Assembly: GCF_050948175.1 (NCBI RefSeq)
Contig: NC_135200.1
Span: 558,001 to 622,000 of the forward strand
Length of the DNA: 64,000 bases
Source of the DNA: Xylocopa sonorina
Taxonomy: Eukaryota; Arthropoda; Insecta; Hymenoptera; Apidae
Direction of reading: 5' to 3'
A program made the translations under genes and the position numbers. The first letter of the stretch is position 1. Each line of letters opens with the position of its first letter. A model generated the notes under the pieces. That model searched no databases, was not told where the DNA came from, and worked only from the letters and a program-made list of their open reading frames with translations. Positions 48,487-63,900 of the stretch are shown here, one piece after another.

Positions 48487-51400
48487 CGTTTGCAGATGTC
48501 TACGTATCGTAACAATAGAGTTCTTATGATTCTTAGAACGCTATATTGTATCTCATTTCTACGTTTGATGGTAAGATATAATTTGATTCGCGAAGTGTCA
48601 TGTATTCCTCGTCTACACTTCAAATGAATGTAAATACGACACTTCCTTGTGAGGAAATAGCGTTTGCAGATGTCTACCTATCGTAGCAATAGAGTTCTAA
48701 TGCTTCTTAAAACGCGATATCGCATCTCATTTCTATGTTTCATGGTAAGATATAATATGATTTGCGAAGTGTTATGTATTCCTTGTCTACACCTCAAATG
48801 AATGTAAATGCGACACTTCCTTGCAAGGAAATAGCGTTTGCAGATGTCTACGTATCGAAGCAATAGAGTTCAAATGCTTCTTAAAACGCGATATCGCATC
48901 TCATTCCTATGATTCATGGTAAGATATAGTATGATTTGCGAAGTGTTATGTATTCCTTGTCTACACCTCAAATGAATGTAAAGGCGACACTTCCTTGCAA
49001 GGAAATAGCGTTTGCAGATGTCTACGTATCGAAGCAATAGAGTTCTAATGCTTCTTAAAACGCGATATCGCATCTCATTTCTATGTTTCATGGTAAGCTA
49101 TAATATGATTTGCGAAGTGTTATGCATTCCTCGTCTACGATTCAAATGAACGTAAATGCGACACTTCCTTCCAAGGAAATAGTGTTTGCAGATGTCTACG
49201 TATCGTAGCAATAGAGTTCTAATGCTTCTTAAAACGCGATATCGCATCACATTTCTATGTTTCATGGTAAGATATAATATGATTTGCGAAGTGTTATGCA
49301 TTCCTCGTCTACGATTCAAATGAACGTAAATGCGACACTTCCTTCCAAGTAAATAGCGTTTGCAGATGTCTACGTATCGTAACAATAGAATACTTATGAT
49401 TCTTAAAACGCGATATCGCATCTCATTTCTATGTTTCATGGTAAGATATAATATGATTTGCGAAGTGCTATGTATTCCTCGTCTACACTTCAAATGAATG
49501 TAAATGCGACACTTCCTTGTAAGGAAATAGCGTTTGCAGATGTCTACGTATCGAAGCAATAGAGTTCAAATGCTTCTTAAAACGCGATATCGCATCTCAT
49601 TTCTATGATTCATGGTAAGATATAATATGATTTGCGAAGTGTTATGTATTCCTCGTCTACACTTCAGGTGAATGTGAATGCGACACTTCCTTGCTAGGAA
49701 ATAGCGTTTTCAGATGTCTACGTATCGAAGCAATAGAGTTGAAATGCTTCATAAAACGAGATATTGCATCTCATATCTATGTTTCATGATAAGATATAAT
49801 ATTCATTGCGAAGTGTTATGTATTCCTCGTCTACACATCAAATGAATGTAAATGCGACACTTCCTTGCAAGGAAATAGCGTTTGCAGATGTCTACGTATC
49901 GTAGCAATAGAGTTCTAATGCTTCTTAAAACGCGATATCGCATCTCATTTCTATGTTTCATGGTAAGATATAATATGATTTGCGAAGTGTCATGTATTCC
50001 TCGTCTACACTTCAAATGAATGTAAATGCGACACTTCCTTGTGAGGAAATAGCGTTTGCAGATGTCTACCTATCGTAGCAATAGAGTTCTAATGCTTCTT
50101 AAAACGCGATATCGCATCTCATTTCTATGTTTCATGGTAAGATATAATATGATTTGCGAAGTATCATGTATTCCTCGTCTACACTTCAAATGAATGTAAA
50201 TGCGACACTTCCTTGCAAGGAAATAGCGTTTGCAGATGTCTACGTATCGAAGCAATAGAGTTCAAATGCTCCTTAAAACGAGATATTGCATCTCGTATCT
50301 ATGTTTCATGATAAGATATAGTATTCATTGCGAAGCGTTATGCATTCCTCGTCTACGATTCAAATGAATGTAAATGCAACACTTCCTTGCAAGGAAATAG
50401 CGTTTGCAGATGTCTACGTATCGTAACAATAGAGTTCTTATGATTCTTAGAACGCTATATTGTATCTCATTTCAACGTTTCATGGTAAGATATAATTTGA
50501 TTTGCGAAGTGTCATGTATTCCTCGTCTACACTTCAAGTGAATGTAAATGCGACACTTCCTTGTGTGGAAATAGCGTTTGCAGATGTCTACCTATCGTAG
50601 CAATAGAGTTCTAATGCTTCTTAAAACGCGATATCGCATCTCATTTCTATGTTTCATGGTAAAATATAATATGATTTGCGAAGTGTTATGTATTCCTCGT
50701 CTACACTTCAAATGAATGTAAATGCGACACTTCCTTGCTAGGAAATGGCGCCTGCAGATGTCTAGGTATCGTAGCAATAGAGTTCTAATGCTTCTTAAAA
50801 CGCAATATCGCATCTCATTTCTATGTTTCATGGTAAGATATAATATGATTTGTGAAGTGTTATGCATTCCTCGTCTACGATTCAAATGAATGTAAATGCG
50901 ACACTTCCTTGCAAGGAAATAGCGTTTGCAGATGTCTACGTATCGAAGCAATAGAGTTGAAATGCTTCATAAAACGAGATATTGCATCTCATATCTATGT
51001 TTCATGATAAGATATAATATTCATTGCGAAGTGTTATGTATTCCTCGTCTACACATCAAATGAATGTAAATGCGACACTTCCTTGCAAGGAAATAGCGTT
51101 TGCAGATGTCTACGTATCGTAGCAATAGAGTTCTAATGCTTCTTAAAACGCGATATCGCATCTCATTTCTATGTTTCATGGTAAGATATAATATGATTTG
51201 CGATGTGTCATGTATTCCTCGTCTACACTTCAAATGAATGTAAATGCAACACTTCCTTGCAAGGAAATAGCGTTTGCAGATGTCTACGTATCGAAGCAAT
51301 AGTGTTCTAAAGCTTCTTAAATCGCGATATCGCATCTCATTTCTATGTTTCATGGTAAGATATAATATGATTTGCGAAGTATCACGTATTCCCCGCCTAC

Positions 51401-54400
51401 ACTTCAAATGAATGTAAATGCGACACTTCCTTGCAAGGAAATAGCGTTTGCAGATGTCTACGTATCGTAACAATAGAGTTCTTATGATTCTTAGAACGCT
51501 ATATTGTATCTCATTTCTACGTTTGATGGTAAGATATAATTTGATTTGCGAAGTGTCATGTATTCCTCGTCTACACTTCAAATGAATGTAAATGAGACAC
51601 TTCCTTGTGAGGAAATAGCGTTTGCAGATGTCTACCTATCGTAGCAATAGAGTTCTAATGCTCCTTAAAACGCGATATCGCATCTCATTTCTATGTTTCA
51701 TGGTAAGATATAATATGATTTGCGAAGTATCATGTATTCCTCGTCTACACTTCAAATGAATGTAAATGCGACACTTCCTTGCAAGGAAATAGCGTTTGCA
51801 GATGTCTACGTATCGAAGCAATAGAGTTCAAATGCTCCTTAAAACGAGATACTGCATCTCGTATCTATGTTTCATGATAAGATATAGTATTCATTGCGAA
51901 GTGTTATGCATTCCTCGTCTACGATTCAAATGAATGTAAATGCGACACTTCCTTGCAAGGAAATAGCGTTTGCAGATGTCTACGTATCGTAACAATAGAG
52001 TTCTTATGATTCTTAGAACGCTATATTGTATCTCATTTCAACGTTTCGTGGTAAGATATAATTTGATTTGCGAAGTGTCATGTATTCCTCGTCTACACTT
52101 CAAATGAATGTAAATGCGACACTTCCTTGTGTGGAAATAGCGTTTGCAGATGTCTACCTATCGTAGCAATAGAGTTCTAATGCTTCTTAAAACGCGATAT
52201 CGCATCTCATTTCTATGTTTCATGGTAAAATATAATATGATTTGCGAAGTGTTATGTATTCCTCGTCTACACTTCAAATGAATGTAAATGCGACACTTCC
52301 TTGCTAGGAAATGGCGCCTGCAGATGTCTAGGTATCGTAGCAATAGAGTTCTAATGCTTCTTAAAACGCAATATCGCATCTCATTTCTATGTTTCATGGT
52401 AAGATATAATATGATTTGTGAAGTGTTATGCATTCCTCGTCTACGATTCAAATGAATGTAAATGCGACACTTCCTTGCAAGGAAATAGCGTTTGCAGATG
52501 TCTACGTATCGTAGCAATAGAGCCCTTATAATTCTTAAAACGCGATTTCGCATCTCATTTCTATGTTTCATGGTAAGGTATAATATGATTTCCGAAGTGT
52601 TATGTATTCCTCGCCTACACTTCAAGTGAATGCAAATGCGACACTTCCTTGCAAGGAAATAGTGTTTGCAGATGTCTACGTATCGAAGCAATAGAGTTCT
52701 AATGCTTCTAACAACGCGATATCGCATCTCATTTCTATGTTTCATGGTAAGATATAATATGATTTGCGAAGTGTTATGTATTCCTCGTCTACACTTCAAA
52801 TGAATGTAAATGCGACACTTCCTTGCAAGGAAATAGCGTTTGCAGATGTCTACGTATCGAAGCAATAGAGATCAAATGCTTCTTAAAACGCGATATCGCA
52901 TCTCGTATCTATGTTTCATGATAAGATATAGTATTCATTGCGAAGTGTTATGCATTCCTCGTCTACGATTCAAATGAATGTAAATGCGACACTTCCTTGC
53001 GAGGAAATAGCGTCTGCAGATGTCTAGGTATCGTAGCAATAGGGTTCTAATGCTTCATAAAACGCGATATCGCTTCTCATTTCTATGTTTCATGGTAAGA
53101 TATAACATGATTTGCGAAGTGCTATGTATTCCTCGTCTACACATCAAATGAATGTAAATGCGACACTTCCTTGCAAGGAAATAGCGTTTGCAGATGTCTA
53201 CGTATCGTTGCAATGGATTTCTGATGCTTCTTAGAACGCGATATCGCAACTCATTTCTATGTTTCATGACAAGATGTAATATTCATTGCGAAGTGTTATG
53301 TTTTCCTCGCCTACACTTCAAATGAATGTAAATGCGACACTTCCTTGCTAGGAAATAGCGTTTGCAGATGTCTACGTATCGAAGCAATAGAGTTCAAATG
53401 CTCCTTAAAACGAGATATTGCATCTCGTATCTATGTTTCACGATAAGATATAGTATTCATTGCGAAGTGTTGTGCATTCCTCGTCTACGATTCAAATGAA
53501 TGTAAATGCGACACTTCCTTGCAAGGAAATAGCGTTTGCAGATGTCTACGTATCGAAGCAATAGAGTTCAAATGCTCCTTAAAACGAGATATTGCATCTC
53601 GTATCTATGTTTCACGATAAGATATAGTATTCATTGCGAAGTGTTATGCATTCCTCGTCTACGATTCAAATGAATGTAAATGCGACACTTCCTTGCAAGG
53701 AAATAGCGTTTGCAGATGTCTACGTATCGTAGCAATAGAGTTCTAATGCTTCTTAAAACGCGATATCGCATCTCATTTCTATGTTTCATGGTAAAATATA
53801 ATATGATTTGTGAAGTGTTATGTATTCCTCGTCTACACTTCAAATGAATGTAAATGCGACACTTCCTTGCTGGGAAATAGTGTTTGCAGATGTCTATGTA
53901 TCGTAGCAATAGAGTTCTTATGATCCTTAAAACGCGATATCGCATCTCATTTCTATGTTTCATGGTAAGATATAATATGATTTGCGAAGTGTCATGTATT
54001 CCTCGTCTACATTTCAAATGAATGTAAATGCGACACTTCCTTGCGAGGAAATAGCGTCTGCAGATGTCTAGGTATCGTAGCAATAGAGTTCTAATGCTTC
54101 ATAAAACGCGATATCGCTTCTCATTTCTATGTTTCATGGTAAGATATAACATGATTTGCGAAGTGCTATGTATTCATCGTCTACACATCAGATTAATGTA
54201 AATGCGACACTTCCTTGCAAGGAAATAGCGTTTCCAGATGTCTACGTATCGTAGCAATAGAGTTCTTATGATTCTTAAAACGCGATGTCGCATCTCATTT
54301 CTATGTTTCATGGTAAGATATAATATGATTTGCGAAGTGTCATGTATTCCTCGCCTACACTTCAAATGAATGTGAATGCGACATTTCCTTGCAAGGAAAT

Positions 54401-56199
54401 AGCGTTTGCAGATGTCTACGTATCGTAGCAATGGATTTCTGATGCTTCTAAAAACGCGATATCGCATCTCATTTCTATGTTTCATGGTAAGATATAATAT
54501 GATTTGCGAAGTGTCATCTATTCCTCGTCTACACTTCAAATGAATGTAAATGCGACACTTCCTTGCAAGGAAATAGCGTTTGCAGATGTCTACGTATCGT
54601 AGGGATAGAGTTCTAATGCTTCTTAAAACGCGATATCGCATCTCATTTCTATGTTTCATGGTAAGATATAATATGATTTGCGAAGTATCATGTATTCCTC
54701 GTCTACACTTCAAATGAATGAAAATGCGACACTTCCTTGCTAGGAAATAGCGTTTGCAGATGTCTACGTATCGAAGCAATAGAGTTCAAATGCTTCTTAA
54801 AACGAGATATTGCATCTCATATCTATGTTTCATGATAAGATATAATATTCATTGCGAAGTGTTATGCATTCCTCGTCTACGATTCAAATGAATGTAAATG
54901 CGACACTTCCTTGCAAGGAAATAGCGTTTGCAGATGTCTACGTATCACAGCAATAGAGTTCTTGTGATTCGTAGAACGCGATATCGCATCTCATTTCTAT
55001 GTTTCATGGTAAGATAAAATATGATTTGCGAAGTGTCATCTATTCCTCGTCTACACTTCAAATGAATGTAAATGCGACACTTCCTTGCATGGAAATAGCG
55101 TTTGCGGTTGTCTACGTATCGTAGGGATAGAGTTCTAATGCTTCTTAAAACGCGATATCGCATCTCATTTCTATGTTTCATGGTAAGATATAATATGATT
55201 TTCGAAGTATCATGTATTCCTCGTCTACACTTCAAATGAAAGTAAATGCAACACTTCCTCGCTAGGAAATAGCGTTTGCAGATGTCTACGTATCGTAGCA
55301 ATAGATTTCTAATGCTTCTTAAAACGCGATATCGCATCTCACTTCTATGTTTCATGGTAAGATATAATATGATTTGCGAAGTGTCATGTATTCCTCGTCT
55401 ACACTTCAAATGAATGTGAATGCGACACTTCCTCGCTAGGAAATAGCGTTTGCAGATGTCTACGTGTCGTAGCAATAGATTTCCAATGCTTCTTAAAACG
55501 CGATATGGCATCTGATTTCTATGTTTCATGGTAAGATATAATATGATTTGCGAAGTGTTATGTATTCCTCTTCTACACTTCAAATGAATGTAAATGCAAC
55601 ACTTCCTTGCAAGGAAATAGCGTTTGCAGATGTCTACGTATCGTAGGGATAGAGTTCTAATGCTTCTTAAAACGACATATCGCACCTCATTTCTATGTTT
55701 CATGATAAGATATAATATTCATTGCGAAGTATTATGCATTCCTCGTCTACGTTTCAAATGGATGAAAATGCGACACTTCCTTGCTAGGAAATAGCGTTTG
55801 CAGATGTCTACGTATCGAAGCAATAGTGTTCAAATGCTTCTTAAAACAGGATATCGCAACTCATTTCTATGTTTCACGATAAGATGTAATATTCATTTCG
55901 AAGTGTTATGTATTCCTCGTCTACACTTCAAATGAATGTGAATGCGACACTTCCTAGCTAGGAAATAGCGTCTGCAGATGTCTAGGTATCGTAGCAATAG
56001 AGTTCTAATGCTTCATAAAACGCGATATCGCTTCTCATTTCTATGTTTCATGGTAAGATATAACATGATTCGCGAAGTGTTATGTATTCCTCGTCTACAC
56101 ATCAAATGAATGTAAATGCGACACTTCCTTGCAAGGAAATAGCGTTTCCAGATGTCTACGTATCGTAGCAATAGAGTTCTTATGATTCTTAAAACGCGA

Positions 56200-57950
56200 T
56201 ATCGCATCTCATTTCTATGTTTCATGGTAAGATATAATATGATTTGCGAAGTGTCATGTATTCCTCGTCTACACTTCAAATGAATGTGAATGCGACATTT
56301 CCTTGCAAGGAAATAGCGTTTGCAGATGTCTACGTATCGTAGCAATGGATTTCTGATGCTTCTTAAAACGCGATATCGCATCACATTTCTATGTTTCATG
56401 GTAAGATATAATATGATTTGCGAAGTGTCATCTATTCCTCGTCTACACTTCAAATGTATGTAAATGCGACACTTCCTTGCAAGGAAATAGCGGTTGCTGA
56501 TGTCTACGTATCGTAGGGATAGAGTTCTAATGCTTCTTAAAACGCGATATCGCATCTCATTTCTATGTTTCATGGTAAGATATAATATGATTTGTGAAGT
56601 GTTATGCATTCCTCGTCTACGATTCAAATGAATGTAAATGCGACACTTCCTTGCGAGGAAATAGCGTCTGCAGATGTCTAGGTATCGTAGCAATAGGGTT
56701 CTAATGCTTCATAAAACGCGATATCGCTTCTCATTTTTTATGTTTCATGGTAAGATATAACATGATTTGCGAAGTGCTATGTATTCCTCGTCTACACATC
56801 AAATGAATGTAAATGCGACACTTCCTTGCAAGGAAATAGCGTTTGCAGATGTCTACGTATCGTAGCAATGGATTTCTGATGCTTCTTAGAACGCGATATC
56901 GCAACTCATTTCTATGTTTCATGACAAGATGTAATATTCATTGCGAAGTGTTATGTATTCCTCGCCTACACTTCAAATGAATGTAAATGCGAAACTTCCT
57001 TGCTAGGAAATAGCGTTTGCAGATGTCTACGTATCGAAGCAATAGAGTTCAAATGCTCCTTAAAACGAGATATTGCATCTCGTATCTATGTTTCATGATA
57101 AGATATAGTATTCATTGCGAAGTGTTATGCATTCCTCGTCTACGATTCAAATGAATGCAAATGCGACACTTCCTTCCAAGGAAATAGCGTTTGCAGATGT
57201 CTACGTATCGTAACAATAGAGTTCTTATGATTCTTAGAACGCTATATTGTATCTCATTTCAACGTTTCATGGTAAGATATAATATGATTTGCGAAGTATC
57301 ATGTATTCCTCGTCTACACTTCAAATCAATGTAAATGCAACACTTCCTCGCTAGGAAATAGCGTTTGCAGATGTCTACGTATCGTAGCAATAGATTTCTA
57401 ATGCTTCTTAAAACGCGATATCGCATCTCATTTCTATGTTTCATGGTAAGATATAATATGATTTGTGAAGTGTTATGCATTCCTCGTCTACGATTCAAAT
57501 GAATGTAAAAGCGACACTTCCTTGCAAGGAAATAGCGTTTGCAGATGTCTACCTATCGTAGCAATAGAGTTCTAATGCTTCTTAAAACGCGATATCGCAT
57601 CTCATTTCTATGTTTCAAGGTAAAATATAATATGATTTGCGAAGTGTTATGTATTCCTCGTCTACACTTCAAATGAATGTAAATGCGACACTTCCTTGCT
57701 ATGAAATAGCGCCTGCAGATGTCTAGGTATCGTAGCAATAGAGTTCTAATGCTTCTTAAAACGCAATATCGCATCTCATTTCTATGTTTCATGGTAAGAT
57801 ATAATATGATTTGTGAAGTGTTATGCATTCCTCGTCTACGATTCAAATGAATGTAAATGCGACACTTCCTTGCAAGGAAATAGCGTTTGCAGATGTCTAC
57901 GTATCGAAGCAATAGAGTTGAAATGCTTCATAAAACGAGATATTGCATCT
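56200..57950. repeat. Higher-order segment duplicated at about 58985-60735
   Basis: Matching runs lie at a constant offset of 2785 bp (16 monomers plus one base). They share the unusual CATTTTTTATGTTTCATG insertion, GCGAAACTTCC and AAAAGCGACACTTCC variants. Only scattered substitutions separate the copies. Ends are approximate. Confidence 0.75.
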
Positions 57951-60900
57951 CATATCTATGTTTCATGATAAGATATAATATTCATTGCGAAGTGTTATGT
58001 ATTCCTCGTCTACACATCAGATTAATGTAAATGCGACACTTCCTTGCAAGGAAATAGCGTTTCCAGATGTCTATGTATCGTAGCAATAGAGTTCTTATGA
58101 TTCTTAAAACGCGATGTCGCATCTCATTTCTATGTTTCATGGTAAGATATAATATGATTTGCGAAGTGTCATGTATTCCTCGCCTACACTTCAAATGAAT
58201 GTGAATGCGACATTTCCTTGCAAGGAAATAGCGTTTGCAGATGTCTACGTATCGTAGCAATGGATTTCTGATGCTTCTAAAAACGCGATATCGCATCTCA
58301 TTTCTATGTTTCATGGTAAGATATAATATGATTTGCGAAGTGTCATCTATTCCTCGTCTACACTTCAAATGAATGTAAATGCGACACTTCCTTGCAAGGA
58401 AATAGCGTTTGCAGATGTCTACGTATCGTAGGGATAGAGTTCTAATGCTTCTTAAAACGCGATATCGCATCTCATTTCTATGTTTCATGGTAAGATATAA
58501 TATGATTTGCGAAGTATCATGTATTCCTCTTCTACACTTCAAATGAATGTAAATGCAACACTTCCTTGCTAGGAAATAGCGTTTGCAGATGTCTACGTAT
58601 CGTAGGGATAGAGTTCTAATGCTTCTTAAAACGACATATCGCACCTCATTTCTATGTTTCATGATAAGATATAATATTCATTGCGAAGTGTTATGCATTC
58701 CTCGTCTACGTTTCAAATGGATGAAAATGCGACACTTCCTTGCTAGGAAATAGCGTTTGCAGATGTCTACGTATCGAAGCAATAGTGTTCAAATGCTTCT
58801 TAAAACAGGATATCGCAACTCATTTCTATGTTTCACGATAAGATGTAATATTCATTTCGAAGTGTTATGTATTCCTCGTCTACACTTCAAATGAATGTGA
58901 ATGCGACACTTCCTAGCTAGGAAATAGCGTTTCCAGATGTCTACGTATCGTAGCAATAGAGTTCTTATGATTCTTAAAACGCGATATCGCATCTCATTTC
59001 TATGTTTCATGGTAAGATATAATATGATTTGCGAAGTGTCATGTATTCCTCGTCTACACTTCAAATGAATGTGAATGCGACATTTCCTTGCAAGGAAATA
59101 GCGTTTGCAGATGTCTACGTATCGTAGCAATGGATTTCTGATGCTTCTTAAAACGCGATATCGCATCACATTTCTATGTTTCATGGTAAGATATAATATG
59201 ATTTGCGAAGTGTCATCTATTCCTCGTCTACACTTCAAATGTATGTAAATGCGACACTTCCTTGCAAGGAAATAGCGGTTGCTGATGTCTACGTATCGTA
59301 GGGATAGAGTTCTAATGCTTCTTAAAACGCGATATCGCATCTCATTTCTATGTTTCATGGTAAGATATAATATGATTTGTGAAGTGTTATGCATTCCTCG
59401 TCTACGATTCAAATGAATGTAAATGCGACACTTCCTTGCGAGGAAATAGCGTCTGCAGATGTCTAGGTATCGTAGCAATAGGGTTCTAATGCTTCATAAA
59501 ACGCGATATCGCTTCTCATTTTTTATGTTTCATGGTAAGATATAACATGATTTGCGAAGTGCTATGTATTCCTCGTCTACACATCAAATGAATGTAAATG
59601 CGACACTTCCTTGCAAGGAAATAGCGTTTGCAGATGTCTACGTATCGTAGCAATGGATTTCTGATGCTTCTTAGAACGCGATATCGCAACTCATTTCTAT
59701 GTTTCATGACAAGATGTAATATTCATTGCGAAGTGTTATGTATTCCTCGCCTACACTTCAAATGAATGTAAATGCGAAACTTCCTTGCTAGGAAATAGCG
59801 TTTGCAGATGTCTACGTATCGAAGCAATAGAGTTCAAATGCTCCTTAAAACGAGATATTGCATCTCGTATCTATGTTTCATGATAAGATATAGTATTCAT
59901 TGCGAAGTGTTATGCATTCCTCGTCTACGATTCAAATGAATGTAAATGCGACACTTCCTTGCAAGGAAATAGCGTTTGCAGATGTCTACGTATCGTAACA
60001 ATAGAGTTCTTATGATTCTTAGAACGCTATATTGTATCTCATTTCAACGTTTCATGGTAAGATATAATATGATTTGCGAAGTATCATGTATTCCTCGTCT
60101 ACACTTCAAATCAATGTAAATGCAACACTTCCTCGCTAGGAAATAGCGTTTGCAGATGTCTACGTATCGTAGCAATAGATTTCTAATGCTTCTTAAAACG
60201 CGATATCGCATCTCATTTCTATGTTTCATGGTAAGATATAATATGATTTGTGAAGTGTTATGCATTCCTCGTCTACGATTCAAATGAATGTAAAAGCGAC
60301 ACTTCCTTGCAAGGAAATAGCGTTTGCAGATGTCTACCTATCGTAGCAATAGAGTTCTAATGCTTCTTAAAACGCGATATCGCATCTCATTTCTATGTTT
60401 CATGGTAAAATATAATATGATTTGCGAAGTGTTATGTATTCCTCGTCTACACTTCAAATGAATGTAAATGCGACACTTCCTTGCTATGAAATAGCGCCTG
60501 CAGATGTCTAGGTATCGTAGCAATAGAGTTCTAATGCTTCTTAAAACGCAATATCGCATCTCATTTCTATGTTTCATGGTAAGATATAATATGATTTGTG
60601 AAGTGTTATGCATTCCTCGTCTACGATTCAAATGAATGTAAATGCGACACTTCCTTGCAATGAAATAGCGTTTGCAGATGTCTACGTATCGAAGCAATAG
60701 AGTTGAAATGCTTCATAAAACGAGATATTGCATCTCATATCTATGTTTCATGATAAGATATAATATTCATTGCGAAGTGTTATGTATTCCTCGTCTACAC
60801 ATCAAATGAATGTAAATGCGACACTTCCTTGCAAGGAAATAGCGTTTGCAGATGTCTACGTATCGTAGCAATAGAGTTCTAATGCTTCTTAAAACGCGAT

Positions 60901-63900
60901 ATCGCATCTCATTTCTATGTTTCATGGTAAGATATAATATGATTTGCGATGTGTCATGTATTCCTCGTCTACACTTCAAATGAATGTAAATGCAACACTT
61001 CCTTGCAAGGAAATAGCGTTTGCAGATGTCTACGTATCGAAGCAATAGTGTTCTAAAGCTTCTTAAATCGCGATATCGCATCTCATTTCTATGTTTCATG
61101 GTAAGATATAATATGATTTGCGAAGTATCACGTATTCCCCGCCTACACTTCAAATGAATGTAAATGCGACACTTCCTTGCAAGGAAATAGCGTTTGCAGA
61201 TGTCTACGTATCGTAACAATAGAGTTCTTATGATTCTTAGAACGCTATATTGTATCTCATTTCTACGTTTGATGGTAAGATATAATTTGATTTGCGAAGT
61301 GTCATGTATTCCTCGTCTACACTTCAAATGAATGTAAATGAGACACTTCCTTGTGAGGAAATAGCGTTTGCAGATGTCTACCTATCGTAGCAATAGAGTT
61401 CTAATGCTCCTTAAAACGCGATATCGCATCTCATTTCTATGTTTCATGGTAAGATATAATATGATTTGCGAAGTATCATGTATTCCTCGTCTACACTTCA
61501 AATGAATGTAAATGCGACACTTCCTTGCAAGGAAATAGCGTTTGCAGATGTCTACGTATCGAAGCAATAGAGTTCAAATGCTCCTTAAAACGAGATACTG
61601 CATCTCGTATCTATGTTTCATGATAAGATATAGTATTCATTGCGAAGTGTTATGCATTCCTCGTCTACGATTCAAATGAATGTAAATGCGACACTTCCTT
61701 GCAAGGAAATAGCGTTTGCAGATGTCTACGTATCGTAACAATAGAGTTCTTATGATTCTTAGAACGCTATATTGTATCTCATTTCAACGTTTCGTGGTAA
61801 GATATAATTTGATTTGCGAAGTGTCATGTATTCCTCGTCTACACTTCAAATGAATGTAAATGCGACACTTCCTTGTGTGGAAATAGCGTTTGCAGATGTC
61901 TACCTATCGTAGCAATAGAGTTCTAATGCTTCTTAAAACGCGATATCGCATCTCATTTCTATGTTTCATGGTAAAATATAATATGATTTGCGAAGTGTTA
62001 TGTATTCCTCGTCTACACTTCAAATGAATGTAAATGCGACACTTCCTTGCTAGGAAATAGCGCCTGCAGATGTCTAGGTATCGTAGCAATAGAGTTCTAA
62101 TGCTTCTTAAAACGCGATATCGCATCTCATTTCTACGTTTCATGGTAAGATATAATATGATTTGTGAAGTGTTATGCATTCCTCGTCTACGATTCAAATG
62201 AATGTAAATGCGACACTTCCTTGCGAGGAAATAGCGTCTGCAGATGTCTAGGTATCGTAGCAATAGGGTTCTAATGCTTCATAAAACGCGATATCGCTTC
62301 TCATTTCTATGTTTCATGGTAAGATATAACATGATTTGCGAAGTGCTATGTATTCCTCGTCTACACATCAAATGAATGTAAATGCGACACTTCCTTGCAA
62401 GGAAATAGCGTTTGCAGATGTCTACGTATCGTAGCAATGGATTTCTGATGCTTCTTAGAACGCGATATCGCAACTCATTTCTATGTTTCATGACAAGATG
62501 TAATATTCATTGCGAAGTGTTATGTTTTCCTCGCCTACACTTCAAATGAATGTAAATGCGACACTTCCTTGCTAGGAAATAGCGTTTGCAGATGTCTACG
62601 TATCGAAGCAATAGAGTTCAAATGCTCCTTAAAACGAGATATTGCATCTCGTATCTATGTTTCACGATAAGATATAGTATTCATTGCGAAGTGTTGTGCA
62701 TTCCTCGTCTACGATTCAAATGAATGTAAATGCGACACTTCCTTGCAAGGAAATAGCGTTTGCAGATGTCTACGTATCGAAGCAATAGAGTTCAAATGCT
62801 CCTTAAAACGAGATATTGCATCTCGTATCTATGTTTCACGATAAGATATAGTATTCATTGCGAAGTGTTATGCATTCCTCGTCTACGATTCAAATGAATG
62901 TAAATGCGACACTTCCTTGCAAGGAAATAGCGTTTGCAGATGTCTACGTATCGTAGCAATAGAGTTCTAATGCTTCTTAAAACGCGATATCGCATCTCAT
63001 TTCTATGTTTCATGGTAAAATATAATATGATTTGCGAAGTGTTATGTATTCCTCGTCTACACTTCAAATGAATGTAAATGCGACACTTCCTTGCTAGGAA
63101 ATGGCGCCTGCAGATGTCTAGGTATCGTAGCAATAGAGTTCTAATGCTTCTTAAAACGCAATATCGCATCTCATTTCTATGTTTCATGGTAAGATATAAT
63201 ATGATTTGTGAAGTGTTATGCATTCCTCGTCTACGATTCAAATGAATGTAAATGCGACACTTCCTTGCAAGGAAATAGCGTTTGCAGATGTCTACGTATC
63301 GAAGCAATAGAGTTGAAATGCTTCATAAAACGAGATATTGCATCTCATATCTATGTTTCATGATAAGATATAATATTCATTGCGAAGTGTTATGTATTCC
63401 TCGTCTACACATCAAATGAATGTAAATGCGACACTTCCTTGCAAGGAAATAGCGTTTGCAGATGTCTACGTATCGTAGCAATAGAGTTCTAATGCTTCTT
63501 AAAACGCGATATCGCATCTCATTTCTATGTTTCATGGTAAGATATAATATGATTTGCGATGTGTCATGTATTCCTCGTCTACACTTCAAATGAATGTAAA
63601 TGCAACACTTCCTTGCAAGGAAATAGCGTTTGCAGATGTCTACGTATCGAAGCAATAGTGTTCTAAAGCTTCTTAAATCGCGATATCGCATCTCATTTCT
63701 ATGTTTCATGGTAAGATATAATATGATTTGCGAAGTATCACGTATTCCCCGCCTACACTTCAAATGAATGTAAATGCGACACTTCCTTGCAAGGAAATAG
63801 CGTTTGCAGATGTCTACGTATCGTAGCAATGGATTTCTGATGCTTCTAAAAACGCGATATCGCATCTCATTTCTATGTTTCATGGTAAGATATAATATGA